A stretch of 40,511 nt of DNA from a virus. A program made the position numbers and the translations under genes. How positions within the stretch are numbered: position 1 is the first letter of the stretch; each line of letters opens with the position of its first letter. Positions 16,849 through 24,429 of this stretch are shown in pieces. The notes below the pieces were generated by a model. It worked only from the letters and a program-made list of their open reading frames with translations, had not been told where the DNA came from and ran no database searches. The DNA is taken from positions 1 to 40,511 of the IMG/VR virus record IMGVR_UViG_3300035698_007794; one strand, written 5' to 3'.

Positions 16849-18048
16849 CTAACGAACTACTTCGAAAGTTGAAGTTCTTCCTGTGAAGTATGGGTCTCTC
16901 ATAAATTCCAAACCCATCTCTCCAGCTTGACGGATTCCAGCCCCTGCTTCCCGCAACTTATCATCTGAGATACCAGCCAGATATTCAGAGTATTCACGGC
17001 TTGCTGGGGTCACCTGACGGAGGAAGGCACTTAACGGCACATGGACTTCCCAATCAGTCGTAACTGTTAATGAAAACGAGGAGTTATAGAAATAATCATC
17101 TCCACCCTCGTCATAAACTTCTTCAGATTCACCACCAAGAGAAATCTCAGACATTTCAATACCTTCGGAGGATAACCGAGGTCTGAGGATTCCCCAGAGA
17201 TATACGACAGTTTGGTCAGCAATTTCCTGTTGGGCAAACACATCACGAGCCACTACATCGAACTCCATCGAGAGCTCCCACTTACCTCCGTAAACCTGAG
17301 AAGCTGCTCTCCGAACGTCATCTACAACCACCGCCTGAATATCTCCTTTTTTATTTCGTCGGCCAAAAGCCAGAACGACTCCAGGGATGGCTGTGTTGTT
17401 TGCAAAACCTGGTTCAATGGTATAGGGACCCTGAGAACCGATTGGATGTTTATAGTCTGCAACCAAATATCGGCCACCTGTCAGAGTTTGTGTCAGAGTG
17501 ATTTCACCGGTTGGTTGTCCTTGGCTATCTAACACCACGGTGTAATTTTTATCCTCAATCAGTTGATAACGAGCGGGCATCTCGAAGACTCGGATGGTTC
17601 CTTTCAAAGGAGTCTGAGTCATCGAATATGTGAGGGGACCTGTAGGGGTCATGATCTCGTTATAGATGTTGACAAGAGCATCCACATAGAATTCTTTGTC
17701 TTCAGTTAACTGAACGTAATAAACACCAGGAGGGGAGGGGAAAATTCCTCGGTTTTTCTGAATGGCAATAGCATCCTCTCGAACCCACTCAATGGCCAGT
17801 CCTGGATTATTCTTGTATCGAGCCAGGTTGACGTAGCTCTCTTGAATGCCGATGTAGTTGTCAGCAGACAAAGCTACATGGCTACCACCACCAGTTTTTA
17901 CAATGATGCCTGTAGAGGGTCGTTCTCTAAACGAGTATTTGCCAATGATGTGGTCGGGCAGATCAGGATACAGAGGATGGGATTTCCAATAATTCCGTAG
18001 TTCCATAATCAGCCGACGCTTTAATGCTTCGGTAAGTCTAAAGTACAT
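16849..18048 (-). CDS. Putative neck/tail-completion virion protein
   Basis: A 399-residue protein with GGGAGGT 9 nt before the ATG. The N-terminal 25 residues are helical, then beta-rich sequence with many turns (GGRYLVADYKHPIGSQGPY, IPGVVLAFGRRNKKGD). It contains VARDVFAQQEIADQTVVYLW, which resembles segments in tail-terminator and neck proteins that recur in large myoviruses, followed by an acidic loop. It lies upstream of FmdB and the sheath and downstream of small genes. I assign it to the virion by gene order and composition only; I do not recognise the family with certainty. Confidence 0.4.
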   Translation of the reverse strand: MYFRLTEALKRRLIMELRNYWKSHPLYPDLPDHIIGKYSFRERPSTGIIVKTGGGSHVALSADNYIGIQESYVNLARYKNNPGLAIEWVREDAIAIQKNRGIFPSPPGVYYVQLTEDKEFYVDALVNIYNEIMTPTGPLTYSMTQTPLKGTIRVFEMPARYQLIEDKNYTVVLDSQGQPTGEITLTQTLTGGRYLVADYKHPIGSQGPYTIEPGFANNTAIPGVVLAFGRRNKKGDIQAVVVDDVRRAASQVYGGKWELSMEFDVVARDVFAQQEIADQTVVYLWGILRPRLSSEGIEMSEISLGGESEEVYDEGGDDYFYNSSFSLTVTTDWEVHVPLSAFLRQVTPASREYSEYLAGISDDKLREAGAGIRQAGEMGLEFMRDPYFTGRTSTFEVVR

Positions 18049-18091
18049 TCAAGTGTACCTCCCTATAGAAGGGAGTACATAGGGGGATTAT

Positions 18092-18472
18092 TCACTGAGA
18101 AGCTGGGCAGTCCTTGGCAAAAGCTGGGTCGTCTTCTCCGTAACATTTCATAGAGGTCTCGGTTCTGACAGTCCAAAGGTTAGCTCCCCAAAGTACCCCC
18201 TGTAAACCTTTTCTTAGCAATACAGCCTCATTTTCAAAAGATATTAGGCTACGGCCAATTTTACGGAGGTCTTGAAAAAAGGAAGGGTTACAAATAACAT
18301 TTGCAACTCTGATGTCATCTTTCTCTATCTCAGCAAAAGCATCTCCTATCTGGCTCAGAAACTTTTTGTTTACTTCACTCTCATGGTCAGCTTTAGCCAG
18401 TTTTCTTAAACATTCTTCTTTTGTAGGGAAAGGGATATTTCCCCCCAGCTCATCAAGTGTCATAATTTTCAT
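18092..18472 (-). CDS. Stand-alone capsid-protein C-terminal domain homologue (mini-MCP 1)
   Basis: A 126-residue protein. Residues about 46-115 align with the C-terminal part of the capsid protein at the right end of the window: E-x-x-D-[IL]-R-V-A-x-V, then DLRKIGRSL versus DLRKFGRDI, E-x-x-A-x-L-L-x-x-G-L, and LWGA. Both start with a helix ending F-x-x-[IV]-E. After LWGA the sequence diverges and ends YGEDDPAFAKDCPASQ, a tail shared with the gene at 18762-19121. The whole protein is about one domain long, too short to build a capsid shell. It may be a domesticated capsid domain acting as a minor virion or assembly factor. Confidence 0.65.
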   Translation of the reverse strand: MKIMTLDELGGNIPFPTKEECLRKLAKADHESEVNKKFLSQIGDAFAEIEKDDIRVANVICNPSFFQDLRKIGRSLISFENEAVLLRKGLQGVLWGANLWTVRTETSMKCYGEDDPAFAKDCPASQ

Positions 18473-18492
18473 GATAATACTTTCTTCCCGGA

Positions 18493-18765
18493 TTAGTCGT
18501 CGAGTAGTTCACCAGAAACAGTAGCAGAGGTTGGACCCACTTTCGTAAAAGATCGGACATTGGTCCCATCAGACTTTCCAGGTATGATACTTCGGTTCTG
18601 TTCCATCTTTACATTTTTCTTGGGATTCAGTTCCCACACGATGTCTTCACTGAGCATCTTGGCCATTGCCACATCTTCCTCATTTTCAGGGTCGACGGGC
18701 TCCCATTCTCTCTGAATAATGATAGTAGCTTTCTTGAGTCGAGCTGCTTCTCTTTCGGTTGTCAT
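18493..18765 (-). CDS. Small hypothetical protein
   Basis: A 90-residue protein whose start overlaps the upstream stop by 4 nt, within the small-gene cluster between the two capsid-domain homologues. It has a charged N-terminus (TTEREAARLKKATIIIQREW) and a polar remainder with no recognisable domain, signal peptide or membrane segment. An AAGAAG sequence lies about 7 nt upstream of the ATG. Coding status is supported by operon packing. Function unknown. Confidence 0.6.
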   Translation of the reverse strand: MTTEREAARLKKATIIIQREWEPVDPENEEDVAMAKMLSEDIVWELNPKKNVKMEQNRSIIPGKSDGTNVRSFTKVGPTSATVSGELLDD

Positions 18766-19121
18766 AGTAAATCTTCTTTCTTTAAGTTAAAACCCCAATT
18801 AGCAAAGGCTGGCCAATCTTTAAGGAAGTTCGGGTCATCTTCCCCGTAAACTGCCCCAACAATAACAACTTCAGAAAGCCACACCTTTGCACCCCATACA
18901 TATCCAATATGAACTCCACCTTTACTACCAAAATCACAGGAGTCCTTGAAATGTTTAGATGTTTTCATATGCCCCCAGAACTCTGGGGTCACCACAACAT
19001 TAGCCACCCTAACATCATTCTTTTCCACTTTTGTGAATAAGTCACAGAGGTATTGAAAATGGTCACGGACTGTGGGTACAGGTGTTATAACAGGATACCC
19101 GTTTTCATTAGATGACTTCAT
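18762..19121 (-). CDS. Stand-alone capsid-protein C-terminal domain homologue (mini-MCP 2)
   Basis: I chose the ATG at 19121 (119 residues) because GGTGG lies about 8 nt upstream and it overlaps the previous stop as ATGA; a GTG 12 nt upstream is less likely. Residues about 38-90 share the capsid-domain signature KNDVRVANVVVTPEFWGHM and YVWGAKVWLSE. The sequence then carries VYGEDDPNFLKDWPA, matching the end of mini-MCP 1 (GEDDP, KD-x-P-A). It is more diverged than mini-MCP 1, with a missing DLRK-GR stretch. The two form a diverged paralogous pair separated by one small gene. Confidence 0.55.
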   Translation of the reverse strand: MKSSNENGYPVITPVPTVRDHFQYLCDLFTKVEKNDVRVANVVVTPEFWGHMKTSKHFKDSCDFGSKGGVHIGYVWGAKVWLSEVVIVGAVYGEDDPNFLKDWPAFANWGFNLKKEDLL

Positions 19122-19291
19122 CGTAAACCCCACCCATGTTTGGGTCCGAAAGGAACTTTCAAACTATCAGGGTCAACCTTTACAGCTTCCTTGATACGGT
19201 CAGCTTCTTCTTGACCTCGTTCAAAAGCAGCTTTTAATTCAGCTTGCCCTTTAGGTGTAGATAAATACTCTAAAGTAGCTTGTGCATCCAT
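19118..19291 (-). CDS. Small hypothetical protein downstream of the actin-like gene
   Basis: A 57-residue protein beginning MDAQATLEYLSTPKGQAEL. I chose the ATG at 19291 because GAGGA lies 5 nt upstream, inside the end of the actin-like gene. Predominantly charged and helical (LKAAFERGQEEADRIKEAVK). No domain recognised. Translationally coupled on both sides, so it is expressed with the actin-like gene and could be a small partner, but there is no direct evidence for that. Confidence 0.6.
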   Translation of the reverse strand: MDAQATLEYLSTPKGQAELKAAFERGQEEADRIKEAVKVDPDSLKVPFGPKHGWGLR

Positions 19292-19292
19292 C

Positions 19293-20342
19293 TTAGTCCT
19301 CATGTTCCTGGATAGCTTGAAGGAGCAACCCGTAGGCAACAGCATTCAAAGGCTCCCCGGCATGTCGAATATCAGAGATTTCAATGGGGAACTTCTTCCG
19401 TTTCTCGAAGACATTCTTGAAGAACTCCATGAAGCCTCCAGCTAGACTGGTACCACCCGATACCACGATAGGAATGGGCTTGGCCAAGGAGAACTTGTTC
19501 TGGATGGCTTTGAAGCGTTCCTCGATGTTATCCAGAGCATAATCAATAGCGGACTTGTAGTAGAATGCCAGAGCTTCTTGTTCTCGGCCTTCGGGCTTCA
19601 TCAAATCGAAACCCTTCTCTTTCAGAGCACAGATACGAGCCTGAGTCTGGCCAACGGAGCTAGCAGCACCTGAATCAATCCAATCACCACCACGGGCAAC
19701 AGAGAACGTCAGACCTTCTATAGTGTTAATAGACAGTGCCACGTTAGTCATTCCAGAGCCGAAGGAGATACCGATGCCTGAGAAGCCATCCTTGGCCGTT
19801 TCAGAGTACACAATGCCCATAGCTTCGTTCCCAGGGTATGGAGTATAACCACACTCAGACACGATTCGTTCGAAGACACCCTTATGGTAGATGATGTCTT
19901 TGTCAGGTCGGTCAATAGGTTCTGCTGGGACGGAGAAGTAACAAGCCTCGTCTTTTACCCGGGGTTCTCCCAGGACATTCTTGATGAGCATCCCAAGGAC
20001 TTCCAGGCTGTCTATCTCACTGGATGAAATGATTCCATCCGAGAGTGGTCGTCGTGGAGGGGTTCCGAAGATGTTGGCTGTTTCCAGAGCAGCATCTCCC
20101 AGAATCAAAACATCATCTTTACGCTCAACAAAACTGGTGGAAGACAACTTCAACATCTTCTTTGCACTGATAGGCAAATCAATGAAGACATCTCTCATCC
20201 GTTTGGATTGGATACCACTTTTCCCACGGCGGGCTGACACGATGTTCATGGTCCCGATATCAAGCCCTACTCCAAATGGGATTGCAGCAGGAGCTGCCGG
20301 CTTTTCTACCACTGGGACTTCTACTGTTTTATCGTCAGTCAT
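19293..20342 (-). CDS. Actin-like (MreB/ParM superfamily) ATPase
   Basis: A 349-residue protein. The actin/Hsp70 fold motifs are present in order: phosphate-1 FGVGLDIGTMNIVSA (about 23-37), an MreB-like RRPLSDGIISS (about 97-107), phosphate-2 GIGISFGSGMTNVALS (about 189-204) and the adenosine motif PIVVSGGTSLAGGF (about 291-304). Length and motif order are those of bacterial MreB-type filaments rather than Hsp70. A Pro-rich N-terminal tail of about 20 residues is extra. It may form filaments that position DNA or virions in the cell. It is packed in an operon between virion-candidate genes: its start overlaps the upstream stop by 4 nt. Confidence 0.88.
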   Translation of the reverse strand: MTDDKTVEVPVVEKPAAPAAIPFGVGLDIGTMNIVSARRGKSGIQSKRMRDVFIDLPISAKKMLKLSSTSFVERKDDVLILGDAALETANIFGTPPRRPLSDGIISSSEIDSLEVLGMLIKNVLGEPRVKDEACYFSVPAEPIDRPDKDIIYHKGVFERIVSECGYTPYPGNEAMGIVYSETAKDGFSGIGISFGSGMTNVALSINTIEGLTFSVARGGDWIDSGAASSVGQTQARICALKEKGFDLMKPEGREQEALAFYYKSAIDYALDNIEERFKAIQNKFSLAKPIPIVVSGGTSLAGGFMEFFKNVFEKRKKFPIEISDIRHAGEPLNAVAYGLLLQAIQEHED

Positions 20343-20986
20343 GATTTCTTCTCCCGTTTTTTCTTCTTCCGTAAAGCACGTAAGGCTTCGGAAGCCTCAT
20401 CCAATGTACCTTCAGATGTAGTTTCTTCAATCTCTATCTTAACGTCCTCTGCTTCTTTCCCCATAATAGTCTTGGGGATGAACATGGGGACATCATCTTT
20501 TATTACTTTACCCTCAGCATGAATAACCTCTCTCACAATCTGAGGGTTCTGCTGACCTTTGGCAATGTCTTCTCTCATAGACTGAACTTCCCCTATCAGG
20601 GAATCTATCAGAGCATTTGTACCACCACTCCGTAAAGAGTTCATCTTAGCAGCCAACTTCTCTACTAAAGCATCCTCATCTAAAGTCAACCTCTCGAAAT
20701 CAGCAACTTGAGGTGGCCGTAGTTCAGGCTGCCTTACAGGAACAGGCAGTTTAACTTTTCGGACAGGAGCTGAGACAGGGGCTGGCTTCACAAGTGCAGG
20801 TCTAAGTTCTTGGAATCGTTCAATATATTTTACAGTTACCCCACCGTTTGTATTAGCCATCTGTAAATCTGCTGAAGCCCGAGCAGCTTCTTCTGAAATT
20901 ATTGCAGATTGACCACGTTTCATCTCTAGCCCTAAGTCGGGTATCCCGATGAACGGGCATGTACACATAATTTGAGCTTCAACCAT
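20339..20986 (-). CDS. Hypothetical protein upstream of the actin-like gene
   Basis: I chose the ATG at 20986 (215 residues, MVEAQIMCTCPF) because GAGG lies 6 nt upstream. The N-terminus has a C-x-C-P motif. The middle is Pro/Val/Arg-rich (ALVKPAPVSAPVRKVK, probably disordered), then an acidic helix (LDEDALVEKLAAKM) and a very basic C-terminus (ALRKKKKREKK). Overlaps both neighbours, so it is co-translated with the actin-like gene. It could be an adaptor for it, but this is only an inference from context. Confidence 0.55.
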   Translation of the reverse strand: MVEAQIMCTCPFIGIPDLGLEMKRGQSAIISEEAARASADLQMANTNGGVTVKYIERFQELRPALVKPAPVSAPVRKVKLPVPVRQPELRPPQVADFERLTLDEDALVEKLAAKMNSLRSGGTNALIDSLIGEVQSMREDIAKGQQNPQIVREVIHAEGKVIKDDVPMFIPKTIMGKEAEDVKIEIEETTSEGTLDEASEALRALRKKKKREKKS

Positions 20987-21593
20987 TAAATGCCTCAGCA
21001 ATCCCGGCACTAATGACGTTGCCGCAGTATTCAGTCATAATCGTATCAACTTCAGCTTTGGCTTTTTTGACAGCCCTCTCCATGAAGTTGAACCTGGCTA
21101 TACCAGGATGAATCCAAGCATCTGACGTTCGTAACGGAGCCATCCTGAAAATAACCTCTCCTGTGTCTGTGGTTAAAGGAACCACCAAGGGTGAGGAATT
21201 TGAGGATGTTGATTTGAATTTCGATTTCGGTATGAAATCATTTGGGGGTTGGATATTTCTCATCTGCCCCTGCTGTGTTAACCAGGTCATCTTCCGCTCA
21301 GGAATCCCTTCTTTAGAAGTCAACTGGGCCAGCCCATAGAAAGTGGATTTGAGAACGACTGTGCTTTCTCCCAGAATCTCGTATTTAAACGATTCACCGA
21401 TAGGTGGACCGCCCATCGGGTCATTCTGTGACCACTCTCGTTTCACGAATTCATTCTTTGCTTCGATTTTGACTACAGACACCAGAGTTTCCCCAATCAA
21501 ATCGAGGATACTACCATCTATCTCAATGGCACCGGTCTTTGCCCATGTCTTCCCATAGGTAGCCCGAATCCGATTGTAGTCTATACGAGGCAT
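20979..21593 (-). CDS. Putative head-tail or tail-completion protein
   Basis: A 204-residue protein with a probable beta-rich core and a terminal helical region: SDAWIHPGIARFNFMERAVKKAK near the C-terminus resembles the HPG-x-x-AR-x-F-x-x-A pattern seen in HK97 gp10-like head-tail joining proteins. Start region MPRIDYNRIRATYGKTW. It sits between structural candidates. No strong Shine-Dalgarno is seen upstream of the ATG. Assignment to the virion is moderate. Confidence 0.45.
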   Translation of the reverse strand: MPRIDYNRIRATYGKTWAKTGAIEIDGSILDLIGETLVSVVKIEAKNEFVKREWSQNDPMGGPPIGESFKYEILGESTVVLKSTFYGLAQLTSKEGIPERKMTWLTQQGQMRNIQPPNDFIPKSKFKSTSSNSSPLVVPLTTDTGEVIFRMAPLRTSDAWIHPGIARFNFMERAVKKAKAEVDTIMTEYCGNVISAGIAEAFNG

Positions 21594-21604
21594 CGTTACT
21601 CATT

Positions 21605-21883
21605 CTACGACCAGTTAATTTGGCCATTCCTTAATATGAAATGGCTTCGACAACCAGTAGTACGGTTAATCGAAGGAGTTAATGTGGGGCCATTCTCATT
21701 TAGTTTCCATTGTGGGGAAGCATCAGGTAATAGATTCAGAGCAATAACAGCTCCACACCCACAAGGGCAGTTGAACATCACATGCCAGAAGTTCCCATTC
21801 TCTCCAATAACATAAAGAGTCTGAAAATCTAACTTCTCAGGGTCCTCTGTCAGGTGGACTATTTTATAACCCAAGTCATTCAT
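21605..21883 (-). CDS. DUF6527-like small cysteine-rich protein
   Basis: I chose the ATG at 21883 (92 residues, MNDLGYKIVHL) because the longer frame runs antisense through unrelated sequence overlapping the upstream gene. It has the hallmarks of the DUF6527 family: HVMFNCPCGCGAVIALNL with a C-x-C-x-C cluster, P-x-W, TLTPSINRT and CRSHFILRNGQINW. A zinc-binding role is plausible (three Cys, then Cys-x-x-His). Function of the family is unknown. Overlaps the upstream gene stop by 8 nt. Confidence 0.7.
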   Translation of the reverse strand: MNDLGYKIVHLTEDPEKLDFQTLYVIGENGNFWHVMFNCPCGCGAVIALNLLPDASPQWKLNENGPTLTPSINRTTGCRSHFILRNGQINWS

Positions 21884-23288
21884 TTTGATTTTCCCATACA
21901 GGAGTACGACCACGTTGCTGTGTGCCAGTAGCCCAAGGTTGTTTGTCTGTTTGCATCGGGGTCTGAGCATCAGGTCCTTCAGGATATGCAGCCTGGTCAG
22001 GCATAGTGGACTCTGGGAATGTAAGCTCCCCATCCACTGGCATTGAAGGATACTGTCTGAACCCGTATCGAGTCTGAGGACGGACAAAATCAGCCACTCC
22101 ATCGAGAGGCACTTTGTATCTGATGTCTTGTTCGTCCAAATAAGTTGTATTGAAATGCTGTTGGAGCATGTTACCACGGTTTGTTGGGCGTCGAGCTGCT
22201 CCAATCGAGTATCGTTCGTTGGTCTGCTTCAGGATGAAATCCCGTTGAGTTACGACAGGACTTGGCCCCATGAAAACTTCACCTGAATGTTCCTTGTGCC
22301 GACCATTTGGACCCTGACTCATCCGACGTTCAAAGTCATCAGGAGCAATGATTGCTTCGTAAGGACCCTCGTAACCCCCAACAAATCCAGTACCATAGCA
22401 GACTTCACAACGCTGTGAGTGCTGTCCGAGATACTCTTTTGTCTTCGGGTCGAGGCCACACCCACATGGGACACCTGTTGTTCTTCGAATGAAGATTTTT
22501 ACACGTTCACCACCCTGTTGGAGAATCCAGGCATTCCGCCTGACAGCTTCTCTCCAGATGTAGTCCATCTCCTCAACTGCTGAGGATAAGATAGGCTTGC
22601 ACCACTCTAATTCTGTTTCTCTGTACCCTGTTGGAGTGCTGGTATCTATTACCACGGTTGTTAGCCTGTAAAATAAACTGACATCGAGGCTGGAACGGAG
22701 ATGGTTCCTGTTCACCCAGTAAGATATCTCTACTACAGAATCTTCCGTAGGAAGTAATGCCGGCTCAATCTTCTCCGTAGCCACGTTGAAAGTCCCCTGG
22801 TTAATGAGGATGACTTCTCCTGTGGGGCCAAATACTGAATGGACGGGGACTTCTACACCATCAATGGTCAGAGTCACGTCTATCGGGGCATTGGCTGGAG
22901 TTGGCCTATCATATGGGGGTTCAGGGATTTGCCTTACGGCAGGGTGTTGTTGAGTAGAGAATGAATACTGCTGGGTATTCGGGCCATCACCTTTGTACGT
23001 CCAGGATGACCAGAGTACGTTTTCAGTTATCTGGACATTCTGAGTCCAATCTCTATAGAAAGTTCCCCCGATGGGGAATTCGTTAATACGGTAGAAGGGG
23101 CCTCTGTCAGAGACGTCGCTTCGATAGATGTTGACCCCAACTACCGTGTAAGCAGCATTCTTGGCCAGCAAAGACGGGTTATCCCAATTAAGGTCTAAAA
23201 CTCCTGCAATGAATGGGCTTATTACTGAGCCATTCTGAGGCGGAAGTGGTTGATCACCTGGGGATGGTCCCCATCCTGCTGCACACAT
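21876..23288 (-). CDS. Virion protein with a CxC...CxxC zinc-binding insert
   Basis: A 470-residue protein with GGAGGG 4 nt before the ATG, abutting the upstream stop. The N-terminus contains an Ig/fibronectin-like fold (LDLNWDNP, GVNIYRSDVSDRGPFYR). The middle has PCGCGLD (about 275) and RCEVCYGTGFVGGYEGPYE (about 293-311), a likely four-Cys zinc site. Similar Cys-Tyr-Gly-Thr-Gly sequences occur in structural proteins of other large phages. The C-terminus is polar and Pro/Gln-rich. Probable neck or head-completion protein; the precise role is unknown. Confidence 0.5.
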   Translation of the reverse strand: MCAAGWGPSPGDQPLPPQNGSVISPFIAGVLDLNWDNPSLLAKNAAYTVVGVNIYRSDVSDRGPFYRINEFPIGGTFYRDWTQNVQITENVLWSSWTYKGDGPNTQQYSFSTQQHPAVRQIPEPPYDRPTPANAPIDVTLTIDGVEVPVHSVFGPTGEVILINQGTFNVATEKIEPALLPTEDSVVEISYWVNRNHLRSSLDVSLFYRLTTVVIDTSTPTGYRETELEWCKPILSSAVEEMDYIWREAVRRNAWILQQGGERVKIFIRRTTGVPCGCGLDPKTKEYLGQHSQRCEVCYGTGFVGGYEGPYEAIIAPDDFERRMSQGPNGRHKEHSGEVFMGPSPVVTQRDFILKQTNERYSIGAARRPTNRGNMLQQHFNTTYLDEQDIRYKVPLDGVADFVRPQTRYGFRQYPSMPVDGELTFPESTMPDQAAYPEGPDAQTPMQTDKQPWATGTQQRGRTPVWENQNE

Positions 23289-23753
23289 TTAGCCCTCCGA
23301 TTTATCACCCTCCGCTGGGGGAGGTACGACCTGTGGACCGGGTTGTTCAGGAAGCAGTCGGACTGAACCATCCTGCATCACTGACCAACGGGTTTTCGGT
23401 CCGATGTTCAAACGCTTACCGATAACCTGGTAGACACCTTGAAGCTGATCTTCAACACCACCAACCTGATTCACTGTCTGGAAGATACCTAACACAGCAT
23501 TACCCAGTTGGAAAACCATCTGTTGGTGTTTCTGTTGCAGAGCCAAGATGGAATCTTTTTCAGGCTGCTCTACAGTGCCCAGGAATGAAGGATCAGCATT
23601 CTCTACTTTTGGCTCATCACCAATAGCTTCAGGTGCTTCATCTTCACCAGTAGGAAGACCTGAAACAGGAGATTCCTCATCTTTGATTTCGGTGTCCTTG
23701 ATTTCAGTGTCCTCTGGCTGTGTCACAGCTGCCATGTCTTTCTCGTCGTTCAT
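23289..23753 (-). CDS. Acidic hypothetical protein with coiled-coil core
   Basis: A 154-residue protein with AAAGGA upstream of the ATG. The first ~65 residues are acidic and repetitive (TEIKDTEIKDEES), probably disordered. Residues about 70-118 are amphipathic helical (ALQQKHQQMVFQLGNAVL), and the end is Pro-rich (PGPQVVPPPAEG). Translationally coupled to both neighbours. No family recognised; virion-associated role by position only. Confidence 0.55.
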   Translation of the reverse strand: MNDEKDMAAVTQPEDTEIKDTEIKDEESPVSGLPTGEDEAPEAIGDEPKVENADPSFLGTVEQPEKDSILALQQKHQQMVFQLGNAVLGIFQTVNQVGGVEDQLQGVYQVIGKRLNIGPKTRWSVMQDGSVRLLPEQPGPQVVPPPAEGDKSEG

Positions 23754-24016
23754 TTGTTAGTCCTTTCGTCTGTTCTGTTTTTTCCCAGTCGAGAATCATC
23801 CTCGACGGAAGCCTCTTTATCTAAATTAGCAGCCTCTCCCCTCATAAAATTCATGAATGGGAGGAACGGCGTTCCATTTCGACTTTGCAATACCATCCGT
23901 TTCCCACTGGAGACGGTCTTTCTGGTCTTCATGAACGAATAAAACATATCTCCGTTCTCGTCCATGTAAGAATATACCCGCCGACTTGCAACTCCGGCTA
24001 TTTTTTCATCAGCCAT
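23750..24016 (-). CDS. Small hypothetical protein, first gene of its operon
   Basis: I chose the ATG at 24016 (88 residues, MADEKIAGV); GGAGTT lies 5 nt upstream, whereas an in-frame TTG 12 nt earlier overlaps that site. Positively charged middle with aromatic strands (RRVYSYMDENGDMFYSFMK), no known domain. It opens the leftward operon that continues to the actin-like gene, divergent from the plus-strand RNA array. Confidence 0.6.
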   Translation of the reverse strand: MADEKIAGVASRRVYSYMDENGDMFYSFMKTRKTVSSGKRMVLQSRNGTPFLPFMNFMRGEAANLDKEASVEDDSRLGKNRTDERTNK

Positions 24017-24038
24017 ATTTAACTCCAATCCGAAAACT

Positions 24039-24070
24039 GGTTCCTATAATACTGTTGAGTATAAGGAACC
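24039..24070 (-). promoter_or_regulatory. Inverted repeat with candidate -10 element for the leftward operon
   Basis: GGTTCCTATA (24039-24048) pairs with TATAAGGAACC (24060-24070) with one bulged base. On the minus strand it includes TATTATAGGAACC, of which 13 nt are also present at 31527-31539 ahead of another leftward operon. TATTAT fits a -10 hexamer, but no clear -35 is seen. It could instead be an operator. Confidence 0.4.
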
Positions 24071-24151
24071 TATTCAGAAATCAGAGGGGTTCATTTCCAA
24101 ACTTCTCTGACTATACCCCCAAACACCTGAGAAATAAATTTAAAAAAACTC

Positions 24152-24179
24152 TTGACATTCCCATTTTCTCTGATATCTT
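24152..24179 (+). promoter_or_regulatory. Sigma70-like promoter driving the Y-RNA-like array
   Basis: A perfect -35 TTGACA (24152-24157) is followed after 16 nt by TATCTT (24174-24179). The expected start near 24186 is within a few bases of the 5' strand of the first RNA element (24188). This placement supports transcription of the array as RNA rather than protein. Confidence 0.7.
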
Positions 24180-24185
24180 GGTCGT

Positions 24186-24325
24186 CAGGTACGAGAACTT
24201 GTTCGTTGATTCAGAAAATAGCTCAATTAGTTAGAGCGTCGGCCTTGAAAGCCGAAGGTTATTGGTGCAATTCCAATTCTTCACTTAACATCAACAAACG
24301 CCCTACTCGACCTTACCTTTCAGAT
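24186..24325 (+). ncRNA. YrlA-like RNA: Y-type stem with tRNA-like head (element 1)
   Basis: The outer stem pairs GGT/CGAG (24188-24190 and 24192-24195, A24191 bulged) with CTCG/ACC (24306-24312). An internal loop starts AACT. The inner stem pairs GTTGAT (24205-24210) with ATCAAC (24290-24295). The head is tRNA-like: partial acceptor GAAAA/TCTTC (24214-24218 and 24278-24282, one mismatch), T-A linker, D arm GCTC/GAGC (24221-24237), anticodon arm TCGGC/GCCGA with loop CTTGAAA (24239-24255), five-base variable loop, T arm ATTGG/CCAAT with loop TGCAATT (24261-24277). Bacterial YrlA RNAs combine a Ro-binding stem with such a tRNA mimic. It lies 5' of the Ro60-like gene. The fold was derived by eye. 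Confidence 0.7.
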
Positions 24326-24327
24326 TC

Positions 24328-24416
24328 TTCTTTCGGGAACTTTGTAGTTGGTTCAGGATTAGACTCATACTCTAAAGAAACCATACACCGACTTCAGCCC
24401 TACCCGAAGAATTTTT
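24328..24416 (+). ncRNA. Y-RNA-like element 2
   Basis: The outer stem is TTCGGG (24332-24337) with CCCGAA (24403-24408), extended past a bulged T24331 by TTC/GAA. The internal loop begins AACTTTGT. The inner stem pairs AGTTGGT (24346-24352) with ACCGACT (24387-24393, one G-U). The head carries a perfect 5-bp hairpin TTAGA/TCTAA with loop CTCATAC (24359-24375). TTTTT follows at 24412-24416, so this element could end a transcript. CGGGAACT at 24334-24341 matches elements 3 and 4. Confidence 0.65.
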
Positions 24417-24429
24417 CACTATTCAATTA

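Noticed and set aside
21884-22204. Upstream extension of the DUF6527-like gene to 22204
   Set aside because: The added sequence is the out-of-frame reading of the overlapping virion gene and has unrelated composition.
24211-24284. An ordinary serine tRNA gene (anticodon UGA)
   Set aside because: Three arms fit, but the acceptor stem has only 4 of 5 consistent pairs, there is no CCA, T55 is G, and the region is enclosed by two longer stems shared with neighbouring elements. A tRNA-like domain of a larger RNA fits better.
24359-24375. Anticodon arm of a methionine tRNA (loop CTCATAC)
   Set aside because: Only this hairpin is tRNA-like; no T arm or D arm is found on either side. It is the head of element 2.
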